Positions 57,410 to 64,000 of a stretch of 64,000 nucleotides of DNA are shown piece by piece. Made by a program: the position numbers and the translations under genes. Numbering within the stretch: the stretch's first letter is position 1; each line of letters opens with the position of its first letter. The notes under the pieces are model-generated. The model was not told the DNA's origin, ran no database searches, and was given only the letters and a program-made list of their open reading frames with translations. This DNA comes from Bacillota bacterium (GTDB taxonomy: Bacteria; Bacillota; Clostridia; Peptostreptococcales; Anaerovoracaceae): positions 1-64,000 of the forward strand of contig JAFSCP010000045.1 in the NCBI GenBank assembly GCA_017436705.1. The letters run 5' to 3'.

Positions 57410-58330
57410 TTGAGTAAAAAAATGCAGAGTAACATTCTGTTACTGATCACAGCAGCTATCTGGGGTTCAGCTTTCGTTGCCCAGAAGAGCGGAATGGACT
57501 ACATAGAACCATTCACTTACAACGGTATCCGTACTTTCATCGGCGGTCTGGTTCTGATTCCTGTAATTCTTATCATGAGCAAGGGCAAGAAGGAAGAAGC
57601 AGTGCTTACTGCAGAAGAAAAGAAGAAACAGGACAAACTGCTTATCATCGGCGGCATCTGCTGCGGAAGCGCGCTTTTCATCGCGTCCATGCTCCAGCAG
57701 TTCGGCGTTATGTACACAACTGCCGGCAAAGCAGGCTTTATCACTACTTTATACGTAGTTATGGTTCCTATCGTCAGCGTTTTAATCGGTAAAAAAATCA
57801 GACCGATTATGTGGCTTTGTGTTGGTATGGGGGCAATAGGCCTTTATCTCCTTTGTATGACAGATGCTTCATTCAAGCTGGGTTTCGGCGACACGCTGGT
57901 ACTTCTGTGCGCAGTAGGCTTCACAGGACATATCATGGTAATCGACTACTTCTCACCGAAGCTGGATGGCGTAAAGCTTTCATGTATCCAGTTCCTCTGG
58001 GCAGGTACTCTGGGAATTATCTGCATGTTTATCTTTGAAGAACCTAAGATTGATGCAATTCTGCAGTGCTGGCTGCCTATTCTTTATGCGGGCGTGCTTT
58101 CCAGCGGCGTAGGTTACACACTTCAGGTTGTGGCACAGAAACACGCAGAACCTACAGTGGCATCACTGCTTATGAGCCTTGAATCAGTTTTCGCAGTAAT
58201 TGCAGGTGCAATTCTCCTTCACGAAACTATGTCTGTGAGAGAACTTTCAGGCTGCGCAGTAATCTTTGCGGCAGTAATCATCGCACAGCTGCCATCTAAA
58301 GAAGAAAGAATGGAGAAGAGATTAAAATGA
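57410..58330 (+). CDS. DMT-superfamily (EamA) transporter
   Basis: A 306-residue exporter with ten helices and two EamA halves (about 5-145 and 155-295). The N-terminal A-A-I-W-G-S-A-F-V and the second-half A-P-T-V-A-S-L-L-M-S-L-E-S-V-like segment are typical; family members export amino acids or other metabolites. The TTG at 57410 is chosen since AGGAGG lies 8 nt upstream; ATG at 57422 is the alternative. It overlaps the HD-hydrolase gene by 4 nt. Confidence 0.88.
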   Translation: MSKKMQSNILLLITAAIWGSAFVAQKSGMDYIEPFTYNGIRTFIGGLVLIPVILIMSKGKKEEAVLTAEEKKKQDKLLIIGGICCGSALFIASMLQQFGVMYTTAGKAGFITTLYVVMVPIVSVLIGKKIRPIMWLCVGMGAIGLYLLCMTDASFKLGFGDTLVLLCAVGFTGHIMVIDYFSPKLDGVKLSCIQFLWAGTLGIICMFIFEEPKIDAILQCWLPILYAGVLSSGVGYTLQVVAQKHAEPTVASLLMSLESVFAVIAGAILLHETMSVRELSGCAVIFAAVIIAQLPSKEERMEKRLK

Positions 58331-58887
58331 TAACCAGAGATGAAGCATACGAATTATTAAAGAAATATAATAAGGAAGATTTCCACCTTCACCACGGAAG
58401 AATGGTAGAGGGTGCTATGAGATATTTTGCAAAGAAGCTGGGCTACGGTGAACAGGAAGAATACTGGGCAATCGTAGGACTACTTCACGATATCGACTTT
58501 GAAATGTGGCCTGAAGAGCATTGCAAAAAGGCTCCTGAGCTCCTTGCAGAAGCAGGTATCAGCGAAGATATGATTCACGCAATCGTTGCTCACGGTTACG
58601 GCCTCTGCAGCGACGTTGCACCGGAACACGAGATGGAAAAAGTGCTCTTTGCCTGCGACGAACTTACAGGCTTAATCGGTGCTGCTGCACTTATGAGACC
58701 ATCAAAGAGCTGCCAGGATATGGAGCTCAAGTCTCTCAAGAAAAAATTCAAGGACAAGAGATTCGCGGCAGGATGCGACAGAGATGTAATCATCAAAGGT
58801 GCTGAAATGCTGGGATGGGAGCTTGATGAACTTCTCAACGAAACTCTCGAGGCAATGAAGACTTGCGAAGAAGTTCCGGAAAACTAA
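58327..58887 (+). CDS. HD-domain hydrolase
   Basis: A 186-residue HD-domain phosphohydrolase with metal ligands in F-H-L-H-H-G-R-M-V-E, L-L-H-D-I-D-F and V-A-H-G-Y, then A-C-D-E-L-T-G. Its 5' end overlaps the DMT gene stop by ATGA, so they are translated together. The substrate is unknown; nucleotide or phosphorylated metabolite hydrolysis is the family norm. Confidence 0.85.
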   Translation: MITRDEAYELLKKYNKEDFHLHHGRMVEGAMRYFAKKLGYGEQEEYWAIVGLLHDIDFEMWPEEHCKKAPELLAEAGISEDMIHAIVAHGYGLCSDVAPEHEMEKVLFACDELTGLIGAAALMRPSKSCQDMELKSLKKKFKDKRFAAGCDRDVIIKGAEMLGWELDELLNETLEAMKTCEEVPEN

Positions 58888-58913
58888 AAATATAAAAAAG
58901 CAAAGAAGAGGTT

Positions 58914-58953
58914 GGCATGTCAGGTCGGTGATGATTTGACGTGCCGATTTTTT
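58914..58953 (+). terminator. Terminator after the HD hydrolase gene
   Basis: GGCATGTCA / TGACGTGCC stem with a 14-nt loop, then GATTTTTTT. Confidence 0.72.
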
Positions 58954-58984
58954 TGGCAGAATAAACTTTGCAGGAGGTGTGTGG

Positions 58985-59743
58985 ATGAGCTTATTCGATA
59001 CATACGATTCAGACCGCAGGGCGATTCTCAACCCTGAAGATGTCTACAAACCGGTGGAAGACTTTCCTGAAACGACTGTTGTAACATTCAGCAAGGCGGT
59101 TATCGATATCGCAATGGAAGCTTACCAGTGTCAGGTACTGGCGTACCTGCACAGCGGGACAAGAGTACCCGTGTATGGTTTTGAAACAGGTGAAAATAAA
59201 TTTGCAATAGTAAGGACTACCATGGGGGCACCTATGACAGTGTCATTCATGGAAGAACTCATCGCAATGGGTGCAAAAAAGTTTGTGTTTTTCGGTTCCT
59301 GCGGGACCCTGGACGCATCTCTGCCGGCAGGACATCTGATTGTACCGACAGCAGCATACAGGGACGAAGGAACCAGCTACCACTATATGCCTGCATCGTC
59401 AGGAGATTTCGTGCAGGTGCCTACAGCAGAAGAAACAGCGCAGCTTCTGGAATCAATGGGCCTGATGGTGACCAGAGCAAAAGTCTGGACCACAGATGCC
59501 CTGTACCGCGAAACCCGTGAAAACATGAAAAAGCGCGTGGCCGACGGCTGCCGCGCGGTGGACATGGAGTGCTCGGCCATCATGGCTGCGGCAGCCTTCC
59601 GCGGGGTTCCGGCTTACCAGTTCCTGTATGCCGAGGATAATCTGGATGCTGCAACCTGGGACCCGCGGACTCTGGGCAAAGTGCCCAGGTCGGCCAGCGA
59701 GCTTTACCTGCGTGCAGCAGTAGAAATAGCAAGGAGGATATAG
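58985..59743 (+). CDS. Nucleoside phosphorylase (uridine/purine type)
   Basis: A 252-residue enzyme of the PNP/UDP phosphorylase family, splitting nucleosides with phosphate to base and ribose 1-phosphate. Phosphate-binding G-S-C-G-T-L-D and the substrate loop V-D-M-E-C-S-A-I (about 197-204) are clear. The ATG at 58985 follows AGGAGGT by about 6 nt. It is immediately followed by the purine permease gene, suggesting a purine salvage operon. Confidence 0.9.
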   Translation: MSLFDTYDSDRRAILNPEDVYKPVEDFPETTVVTFSKAVIDIAMEAYQCQVLAYLHSGTRVPVYGFETGENKFAIVRTTMGAPMTVSFMEELIAMGAKKFVFFGSCGTLDASLPAGHLIVPTAAYRDEGTSYHYMPASSGDFVQVPTAEETAQLLESMGLMVTRAKVWTTDALYRETRENMKKRVADGCRAVDMECSAIMAAAAFRGVPAYQFLYAEDNLDAATWDPRTLGKVPRSASELYLRAAVEIARRI

Positions 59744-61150
59744 ATGGATAAGTTCTTTAAGATAACAGAAAGCGGATCTTCAGTAAAGACCGAAATTGTT
59801 GCGGGGATAACTACTTTCTTCGCAATGGCGTATATTGTGCTGGTTGCACCTAATCAGCTTGCGGGTTCTGATCCGGCTCAGGCGCAGGTCTGGAACTCAG
59901 TATATATAGCGTCCTTGCTGGTGGCCATAACCGGTACTCTGCTCATGGGACTTTATGCAAAGATGCCTTTTGCCCAGGCCTGTGGTATGGGGCTGCTGTC
60001 CTTGTTTGCAGTAAGCTTCATGATTCCGCAGATTGCAGGCGGCGGTGATGTGGTGGCAGGATATCAGGCGGGACTGGTTATAGTTTTTCTTTCAGGGGTG
60101 CTGTTCATAATTCTTTCCCTGACAGGAGTCCGTGAATATATTGCCCGCTCAATGCCGGACTGTATCAAAAAAGCAATGCCGGCCGGTATCGGTCTTTTCA
60201 TCGCTTACATAGGCTTTCAGAATGTTGGAATAATTCAGGACAATCCTTATACCCTGACTCAGTTTGTGGATATTCACGGCGCAATTACAGGCGAAAGCGG
60301 TTTCGCAGCCGCACTTCCGGCAGTTCTGGCGCTGCTTGGCCTTATAATCATTGCAGTCCTTGAAAAGAAACATATCAGAGGCAGCGTGATGATCAGCATT
60401 GTGATAATAACTGTACTGTATTATCCACTGAGCGGAACAGCACCGGATTTCAATATGGGACACATTGGACAGGCCTTCAGTGACTTCTTTGAAATCGGTT
60501 TCCTTGGAATACTCAGTCCTGAAGCATGGAAGAATGCTTTCAGTGAGGAATATGTGGGCGGTCTGCTCAGCGGCATAATTTATGTGTTCGTATTCTGCAT
60601 GGTAAATATGTTTGATACAATAGGAACTCTTTACGGGGTTGCAGCTCAGGCAGATATGCTGGATGAAAAGGGTGACCCGATAAACCTTGCAAAGAGCATG
60701 ACATGTGACTCTATTGCAACTGTACTTGCGGGTCTTCTGGGCACTTCAACAGGCTCATCCTATGTTGAAGCCTCTGCAGGAGTTGCGGCAGGCGGACGTA
60801 CAGGATTTACATCGGTTGTGACCGCGGCGTGCTTCTTCGCATGTCTTTTCCTCAGTCCGCTGGCAAGCATTGTTCCGGGCTGCGCTACAGCACCTGCACT
60901 GGTTTATGTGGGCGTGCTTATGCTTAACAATATCAAGGATGTGGATCTTTATGACATGGAATCTGCGGTACCGGCATTCCTGACATTGATTATGATGCCG
61001 CTGACATACTCCATCGCCAACGGTATTGGTATCGGCTGCATCGCGTACATGCTCATCAGATTGCTTACAGGCAAGTTTACTAAGGATGACATGGTGGTAA
61101 GTGGCATCGCAATGCTCTTCATTATCAAGTTCATGTGCGTTTCAATGTAG
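59744..61150 (+). CDS. NCS2-family guanine/hypoxanthine (AzgA-like) permease
   Basis: A 468-residue membrane transporter of the AzgA-type NCS2 family with about 12-14 helices. Hallmarks are T-E-I-V-A-G-I-T-T-F-F-A-M-A-Y-I near 17-32, Q-A-C-G-M-G and F-D-T-I-G-T-L near 288 and T-G-S-S-Y-V-E-A-S-A-G near 333. It begins directly after the nucleoside phosphorylase stop. Together they take up and release purine bases. Confidence 0.93.
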   Translation: MDKFFKITESGSSVKTEIVAGITTFFAMAYIVLVAPNQLAGSDPAQAQVWNSVYIASLLVAITGTLLMGLYAKMPFAQACGMGLLSLFAVSFMIPQIAGGGDVVAGYQAGLVIVFLSGVLFIILSLTGVREYIARSMPDCIKKAMPAGIGLFIAYIGFQNVGIIQDNPYTLTQFVDIHGAITGESGFAAALPAVLALLGLIIIAVLEKKHIRGSVMISIVIITVLYYPLSGTAPDFNMGHIGQAFSDFFEIGFLGILSPEAWKNAFSEEYVGGLLSGIIYVFVFCMVNMFDTIGTLYGVAAQADMLDEKGDPINLAKSMTCDSIATVLAGLLGTSTGSSYVEASAGVAAGGRTGFTSVVTAACFFACLFLSPLASIVPGCATAPALVYVGVLMLNNIKDVDLYDMESAVPAFLTLIMMPLTYSIANGIGIGCIAYMLIRLLTGKFTKDDMVVSGIAMLFIIKFMCVSM

Positions 61151-61178
61151 GCCGCCGAAGGAGAAAAATTAATCAGAT

Positions 61179-61222
61179 TTTAATCTTTTCTGCATTTTTA
61201 TTTAATTTTCTTCATGTATTAT
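61179..61222 (+). promoter_or_regulatory. Promoter with phased TTTAAT repeats
   Basis: TTTAAT at 61179-61184 and at 61201-61206, exactly 22 nt apart, with TATTAT (-10) at 61217-61222. The second TTTAAT begins 16 nt before the -10, the same as upstream of the PepSY gene, suggesting control by the same kind of response regulator. Confidence 0.55.
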
Positions 61223-61249
61223 AGACAATACAGAAGGAGGAAAAGAAAA

Positions 61250-61795
61250 ATGGATGGAATGAACAAGGACATGGAATTACTGGAAAAAGTTGAAAAAATC
61301 AAAGAAAAGACAGGGGTGAGCTACCAGGAAGCAAAGGCGGCTCTGGAAGCTGCCGGCGGTGACATTCTTGATGCACTTGTATACCTTGAAAATCAGGGGA
61401 AGGTAAAGAAACCGGAGGTTGATGTTTACAGCACCAAGTCTGAGTCTTCGCAGGAATTTAAAGAAGCAGCAAAAAAACACGAGGCTGCCGCAAGAGAGAC
61501 CTTCGGTGATCAGATTAAAAAATTCTTTGCATGGTGCGGAAAGTGGATTAAGAAGGGCTGCGAAAATTTCTTTATAGTGTCGAAAAATGATGAAGAAGTG
61601 ATTTCGATTCCTGTAATCGTGCTGATTCTGCTGATTTTTGCCTTTGCGATTGTATTCCCGCTGCTGATTGTGGGTCTGTTTTTCGGTTTCAAGTATAGTT
61701 TCCGCGGCTCTATTACGCAGTCAATTGATGTGAACACCGCCTGCGAAAAAGCTTCGGAAGCAGCAGAAAGCATCAAGCAGGAGTTCACTAAATAA
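61250..61795 (+). CDS. UBA-domain (DUF4342-like) membrane protein
   Basis: A 181-residue protein with an N-terminal ubiquitin-associated-like domain (about 6-45: V-S-Y-Q-E-A-K-A-A-L-E-A-A-G-G-D-I-L-D-A-L), a charged linker and a hydrophobic segment (about 125-150) that forms one or two TM helices. The start at 61250 follows AAGGAGG. It lies upstream of the second two-component system but is separated by a terminator. Function unknown; related proteins are stress-associated in Firmicutes. Confidence 0.8.
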   Translation: MDGMNKDMELLEKVEKIKEKTGVSYQEAKAALEAAGGDILDALVYLENQGKVKKPEVDVYSTKSESSQEFKEAAKKHEAAARETFGDQIKKFFAWCGKWIKKGCENFFIVSKNDEEVISIPVIVLILLIFAFAIVFPLLIVGLFFGFKYSFRGSITQSIDVNTACEKASEAAESIKQEFTK

Positions 61796-61806
61796 AAATA
61801 AAACAC

Positions 61807-61832
61807 AAGCGGAGCCAGCCTCCGCTTTTGGT
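61807..61832 (+). terminator. Terminator after the UBA-domain gene
   Basis: AAGCGGAG / CTCCGCTT stem with 5-nt loop and T-rich 3' end, before the response regulator gene. Confidence 0.7.
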
Positions 61833-61849
61833 GTATCAAGAGGTTTATA

Positions 61850-62527
61850 ATGAGTAACAGGATTTTATTGATTGAAGACGAGGAAAAAATCGCCCGCTTT
61901 ACTGAGCTGGAGCTGGTACACGAGGGGTACGAGGTGGCCAAGGCCTTTAATGGCAGAGACGGACTGGAAGCGGCGCTGTCCGGCAGATACGATCTGGTGC
62001 TGCTGGATGTGATGCTGCCGGAACTTAACGGCCTTGAGGTGCTGCGCCGCCTGCGCAGAGAATCCGACATGCCCGTTATAATGCTGACCGCAAGAGACGC
62101 AGTAATGGACAAAGTCTCCGGCCTTGACGCGGGCGCGGACGATTATATAACAAAACCCTTTGCCATCGAGGAACTGCTGGCAAGAGTAAGAGTTGCGCTG
62201 AAGAAACGCGGCGGCAGAATTTTTTACACCAATAAACTTACTGCCGGACCTGTAACCGTGGACACGGACCGCCACGAAGTGACCTGCTGCGGCCAGAATA
62301 TCGACCTGACCCACAGAGAGTACGAACTGCTGCGCGTCCTTCTTGAAAACAAGAACATTGTCATGGACCGTGAAAAACTGATGAATCAGGTCTGTGGATA
62401 CGACTACATAGGTGAAACCAACATCATCGATGTTTATGTGCGCTACATCCGCAGCAAAATCGACGATCGCTTCGGCATTCATTTCATACACACAGTAAGA
62501 GGTGTCGGCTATGTCATCAAAGAATAA
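61850..62527 (+). CDS. OmpR/PhoB-family response regulator
   Basis: A 225-residue regulator: receiver domain (about 1-115; E-D-E acidic pocket, phospho-Asp in L-L-D-V-M-L-P, L-T-A-R-D, K-P-F) and winged-helix DNA-binding domain (about 130-222, ending H-T-V-R-G-V-G-Y-V). It overlaps the kinase start by 17 nt. It is the local candidate for the TTTAAT repeats at 61179-61222. Confidence 0.94.
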   Translation: MSNRILLIEDEEKIARFTELELVHEGYEVAKAFNGRDGLEAALSGRYDLVLLDVMLPELNGLEVLRRLRRESDMPVIMLTARDAVMDKVSGLDAGADDYITKPFAIEELLARVRVALKKRGGRIFYTNKLTAGPVTVDTDRHEVTCCGQNIDLTHREYELLRVLLENKNIVMDREKLMNQVCGYDYIGETNIIDVYVRYIRSKIDDRFGIHFIHTVRGVGYVIKE

Positions 62528-63761
62528 AAACGGAACAAGTTCAATCGCCCGCAGCATCAATATGAGTTACTGGCTGCAGCAGCTTGGAAATTATATATTT
62601 CTCAATCTGGTGATTGTAACCATGATTACGGTGATGTTTTTTATCTGGGCTGAAGGCCAGCTGCCGGAGGGCCTTGAGAACCTGAACAGGAGCTTTGCCG
62701 GTGAAAGTGGCAAGCTGCAGACAGCGGTTTATATAATATCGTCTGCTGACGGTCAGGAATTCCGCTTTGCGCTGAAACCGGTGCTGGACTTTTGCAGGGT
62801 GCCGGCCATAGTGCTTCTGAGCACAGAGGGCCTGATGCTTTTTGGCAGTCTGTTTTCTGTAAGCATGGTGCGAAAAAAACTGAAACCTCTCAACCAGGTG
62901 GCCATGAAAATGGAAGAACTGACCAATATTTCTGCAGGTGGAGCTGATCTCAAGACTATGGAAGAGGCTATTGAAAAGCTCAATCCCGATATGCCCGGAG
63001 CCAGAGTTACTACCGGCGATAAGGAGCTGCAGAGCCTCGAAATTGCAATAAACAACATGCTCGAGCGCATGCGCGAAAGTCATCGCCAGCAGGAACGCTT
63101 TGTCTCCGATGCATCTCACGAACTGCGCACGCCAATTGCCGTAATCCAGGGCTATGTGAACATGCTTGACCGCTGGGGCAAGGATGACGAGCAGATTCTA
63201 AGAGAGTCCATTGAAGCTCTCAAAAACGAGTCTGAGCACATGAAAAATCTGGTTGAGCAGCTGCTTTTCCTGGCACGCGGCGACAGCGGACGTCAGACTC
63301 TGAACATGGCGGAAACTGATATTGCGGAAATTGTCAGAGAGGTCATGGAGGAGTCTTTGATGATTGACGGAAAGCATGAGTACCGTCTGGCCGGAGGACC
63401 GTTGTCAGTAAAAATCACCGGTGACGGTGCTATGCTGAAACAGGCCCTGAGAATATTTGTGCAGAATGCAGCCAAATATTCCAATGAAGGTGACACCATC
63501 ACCCTGAAGGCTGGGCTTGATAACGGAGTGCCATTTTACTCAGTACAGGACGAGGGTATCGGAATGCAGTCTTCTGAGGTTGTCCATGTTTTTGAAAGAT
63601 TCTACCGTTCGGACAGCGCCAGAAACAGCGCGGAAGGCGGCACCGGCCTGGGCCTTTCCATCGCCAAGTGGATCGTTGACGCCCACGGCGGCGTAATCGA
63701 GGTCCTCAGCAGACCTGATTTCGGAACCCGTATTACAGTAAAATTCAGTTCTCAATTATAA
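62511..63761 (+). CDS. Two-component sensor histidine kinase
   Basis: A 416-residue membrane kinase with TM helices at about 22-44 and 100-120, a short extracellular region between them, HAMP-like linker, H box S-D-A-S-H-E-L-R-T-P near 200, N box Q-N-A-A-K-Y, G1 D-E-G-I-G-M and G2 G-T-G-L-G-L-S-I. The ATG at 62511 follows GAGGTG by 6 nt; an earlier GTG would be too close. It lacks the large sensor domain of the kinase at 2034-3437. Confidence 0.92.
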   Translation: MSSKNKNGTSSIARSINMSYWLQQLGNYIFLNLVIVTMITVMFFIWAEGQLPEGLENLNRSFAGESGKLQTAVYIISSADGQEFRFALKPVLDFCRVPAIVLLSTEGLMLFGSLFSVSMVRKKLKPLNQVAMKMEELTNISAGGADLKTMEEAIEKLNPDMPGARVTTGDKELQSLEIAINNMLERMRESHRQQERFVSDASHELRTPIAVIQGYVNMLDRWGKDDEQILRESIEALKNESEHMKNLVEQLLFLARGDSGRQTLNMAETDIAEIVREVMEESLMIDGKHEYRLAGGPLSVKITGDGAMLKQALRIFVQNAAKYSNEGDTITLKAGLDNGVPFYSVQDEGIGMQSSEVVHVFERFYRSDSARNSAEGGTGLGLSIAKWIVDAHGGVIEVLSRPDFGTRITVKFSSQL

Positions 63762-63773
63762 TTATGTCTTGAA

Positions 63774-63821
63774 ACACCATACCTGAAGGCGTATAATTAA
63801 AGGGTATGGTGTTATTATTTT
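63774..63821 (+). terminator. Terminator after the second two-component system
   Basis: ACACCATACC / GGTATGGTGT, perfect 10-bp stem, then TATTATTTTTT. Confidence 0.78.
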
Positions 63822-63846
63822 TTGAATACAAGAAAGGAAGTACCTT

Positions 63847-64000
63847 ATGTTTTACGAAATGACTATTGCAGGATTAAAGAGACAGTTACCTTTATTCAAA
63901 GTTGCAGACAATTTATATATCGGCGCTTTCATCATGTTCAGCGATGTGGAAATCACCAAGGCTGCGGCAGCTGAACTTCTTAAAAAAGCACCTGAATTCG
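63847..64000 (+). CDS. Phosphoribosyltransferase-family protein (adenine PRT-like), cut by window edge
   Basis: The first 51 residues of a rightward gene that runs out of the window. The sequence M-T-I-A-G-L-K-R-Q-L-P-L-F, then N-L-Y-I-G-A-F-I-M-F-S-D-V-E and A-A-A-E-L-L-K-K-A-P-E-F, matches the N-terminus of the adenine phosphoribosyltransferase-like proteins of Clostridia. The PRPP-binding loop would lie beyond the edge. GAAAGGAAG precedes the ATG. Confidence 0.75.
   Translation, partial: MFYEMTIAGLKRQLPLFKVADNLYIGAFIMFSDVEITKAAAAELLKKAPEF

Noticed and set aside
63762-63846. Purine riboswitch before the phosphoribosyltransferase gene
   Set aside because: Only a terminator hairpin with a T-tract is seen; the conserved purine-aptamer core is absent.

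Overview
The window reads as chromosome of an anaerobic, amino-acid-fermenting Firmicute of the class Clostridia; a relative of the Peptostreptococcales/Anaerovoracaceae is my inference. The basis is a complete cobamide-dependent ornithine fermentation operon, butyrate kinase, a flavodiiron-flavin reductase-rubredoxin oxygen-detoxifying protein, sigma-54/PAS activators, lipoproteins and a Gram-positive-style RND pump. Shine-Dalgarno sites are strong (AGGAGG-like) and GC content is moderate. I see no rRNA, tRNA, CRISPR array, prophage or complete insertion sequence.

Layout. 0-4.4 kb: lrgAB (lrgB cut by the window edge), a double-PepSY membrane protein, a sensor kinase/response regulator pair and a thioredoxin, all leftward. 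4.6-8.3 kb: a large RND exporter with a coiled-coil insertion. 8.4-13.1 kb: a leftward type IV pilus-type locus (PilT-like ATPase, prepilin-like proteins, PilC/GspF protein, transglutaminase lipoprotein). 13.2-18.5 kb: housekeeping and small genes (RNase H, YycJ-type hydrolase, RlmH, ArsR regulator, Rpn-family nuclease, toxin-antitoxin pair 1, ThrH-like phosphatase).

18.7-30.9 kb: a sigma-54 activator, an almost perfect -24/-12 promoter, then ord-ortA-ortB-oraS-oraE, a terminator, and GNAT-MutL-like-orr-LUD-TauE/SafE. These genes racemise ornithine, move its amino group with an adenosylcobamide/PLP mutase, oxidise the product and cleave it thiolytically. 30.9-46.2 kb: flavodiiron fusion protein, a beta-helix surface protein, an ECF sigma/anti-sigma pair facing a cluster of small secreted and membrane proteins, a MITE-like element, HD hydrolase, DUF2804 protein, endonuclease IV, butyrate kinase, phosphohexomutase, Crp/Fnr regulator and a second thioredoxin.

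46.4-52.9 kb: toxin-antitoxin pair 2, a second sigma-54 activator, an array of palindromic sites, a second -24/-12 promoter, and a compact operon of hydroxyacyl dehydrogenase, beta-keto acid cleavage enzyme (BKACE) and AtoE-type carboxylate transporter. This looks like a regulated 3-hydroxy/3-keto acid catabolic module whose substrate I cannot name. 53.0-57.3 kb: cobamide salvage (phosphatase, CobU-like protein, CobS, CobU, CobT and a TIM-barrel protein that is a good candidate for the remodelling enzyme CbiR), plausibly feeding the OraSE mutase. 57.4-64 kb: DMT exporter, HD hydrolase, nucleoside phosphorylase, purine permease, a UBA-domain membrane protein, a second two-component system and the start of a phosphoribosyltransferase.

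The points most worth following up are the BKACE operon with its palindromic operators, the candidate CbiR, the 232-bp MITE-like element, the shared 11-bp-phased TTTAAT promoters, and the LUD/TauE extension of the ornithine operon.
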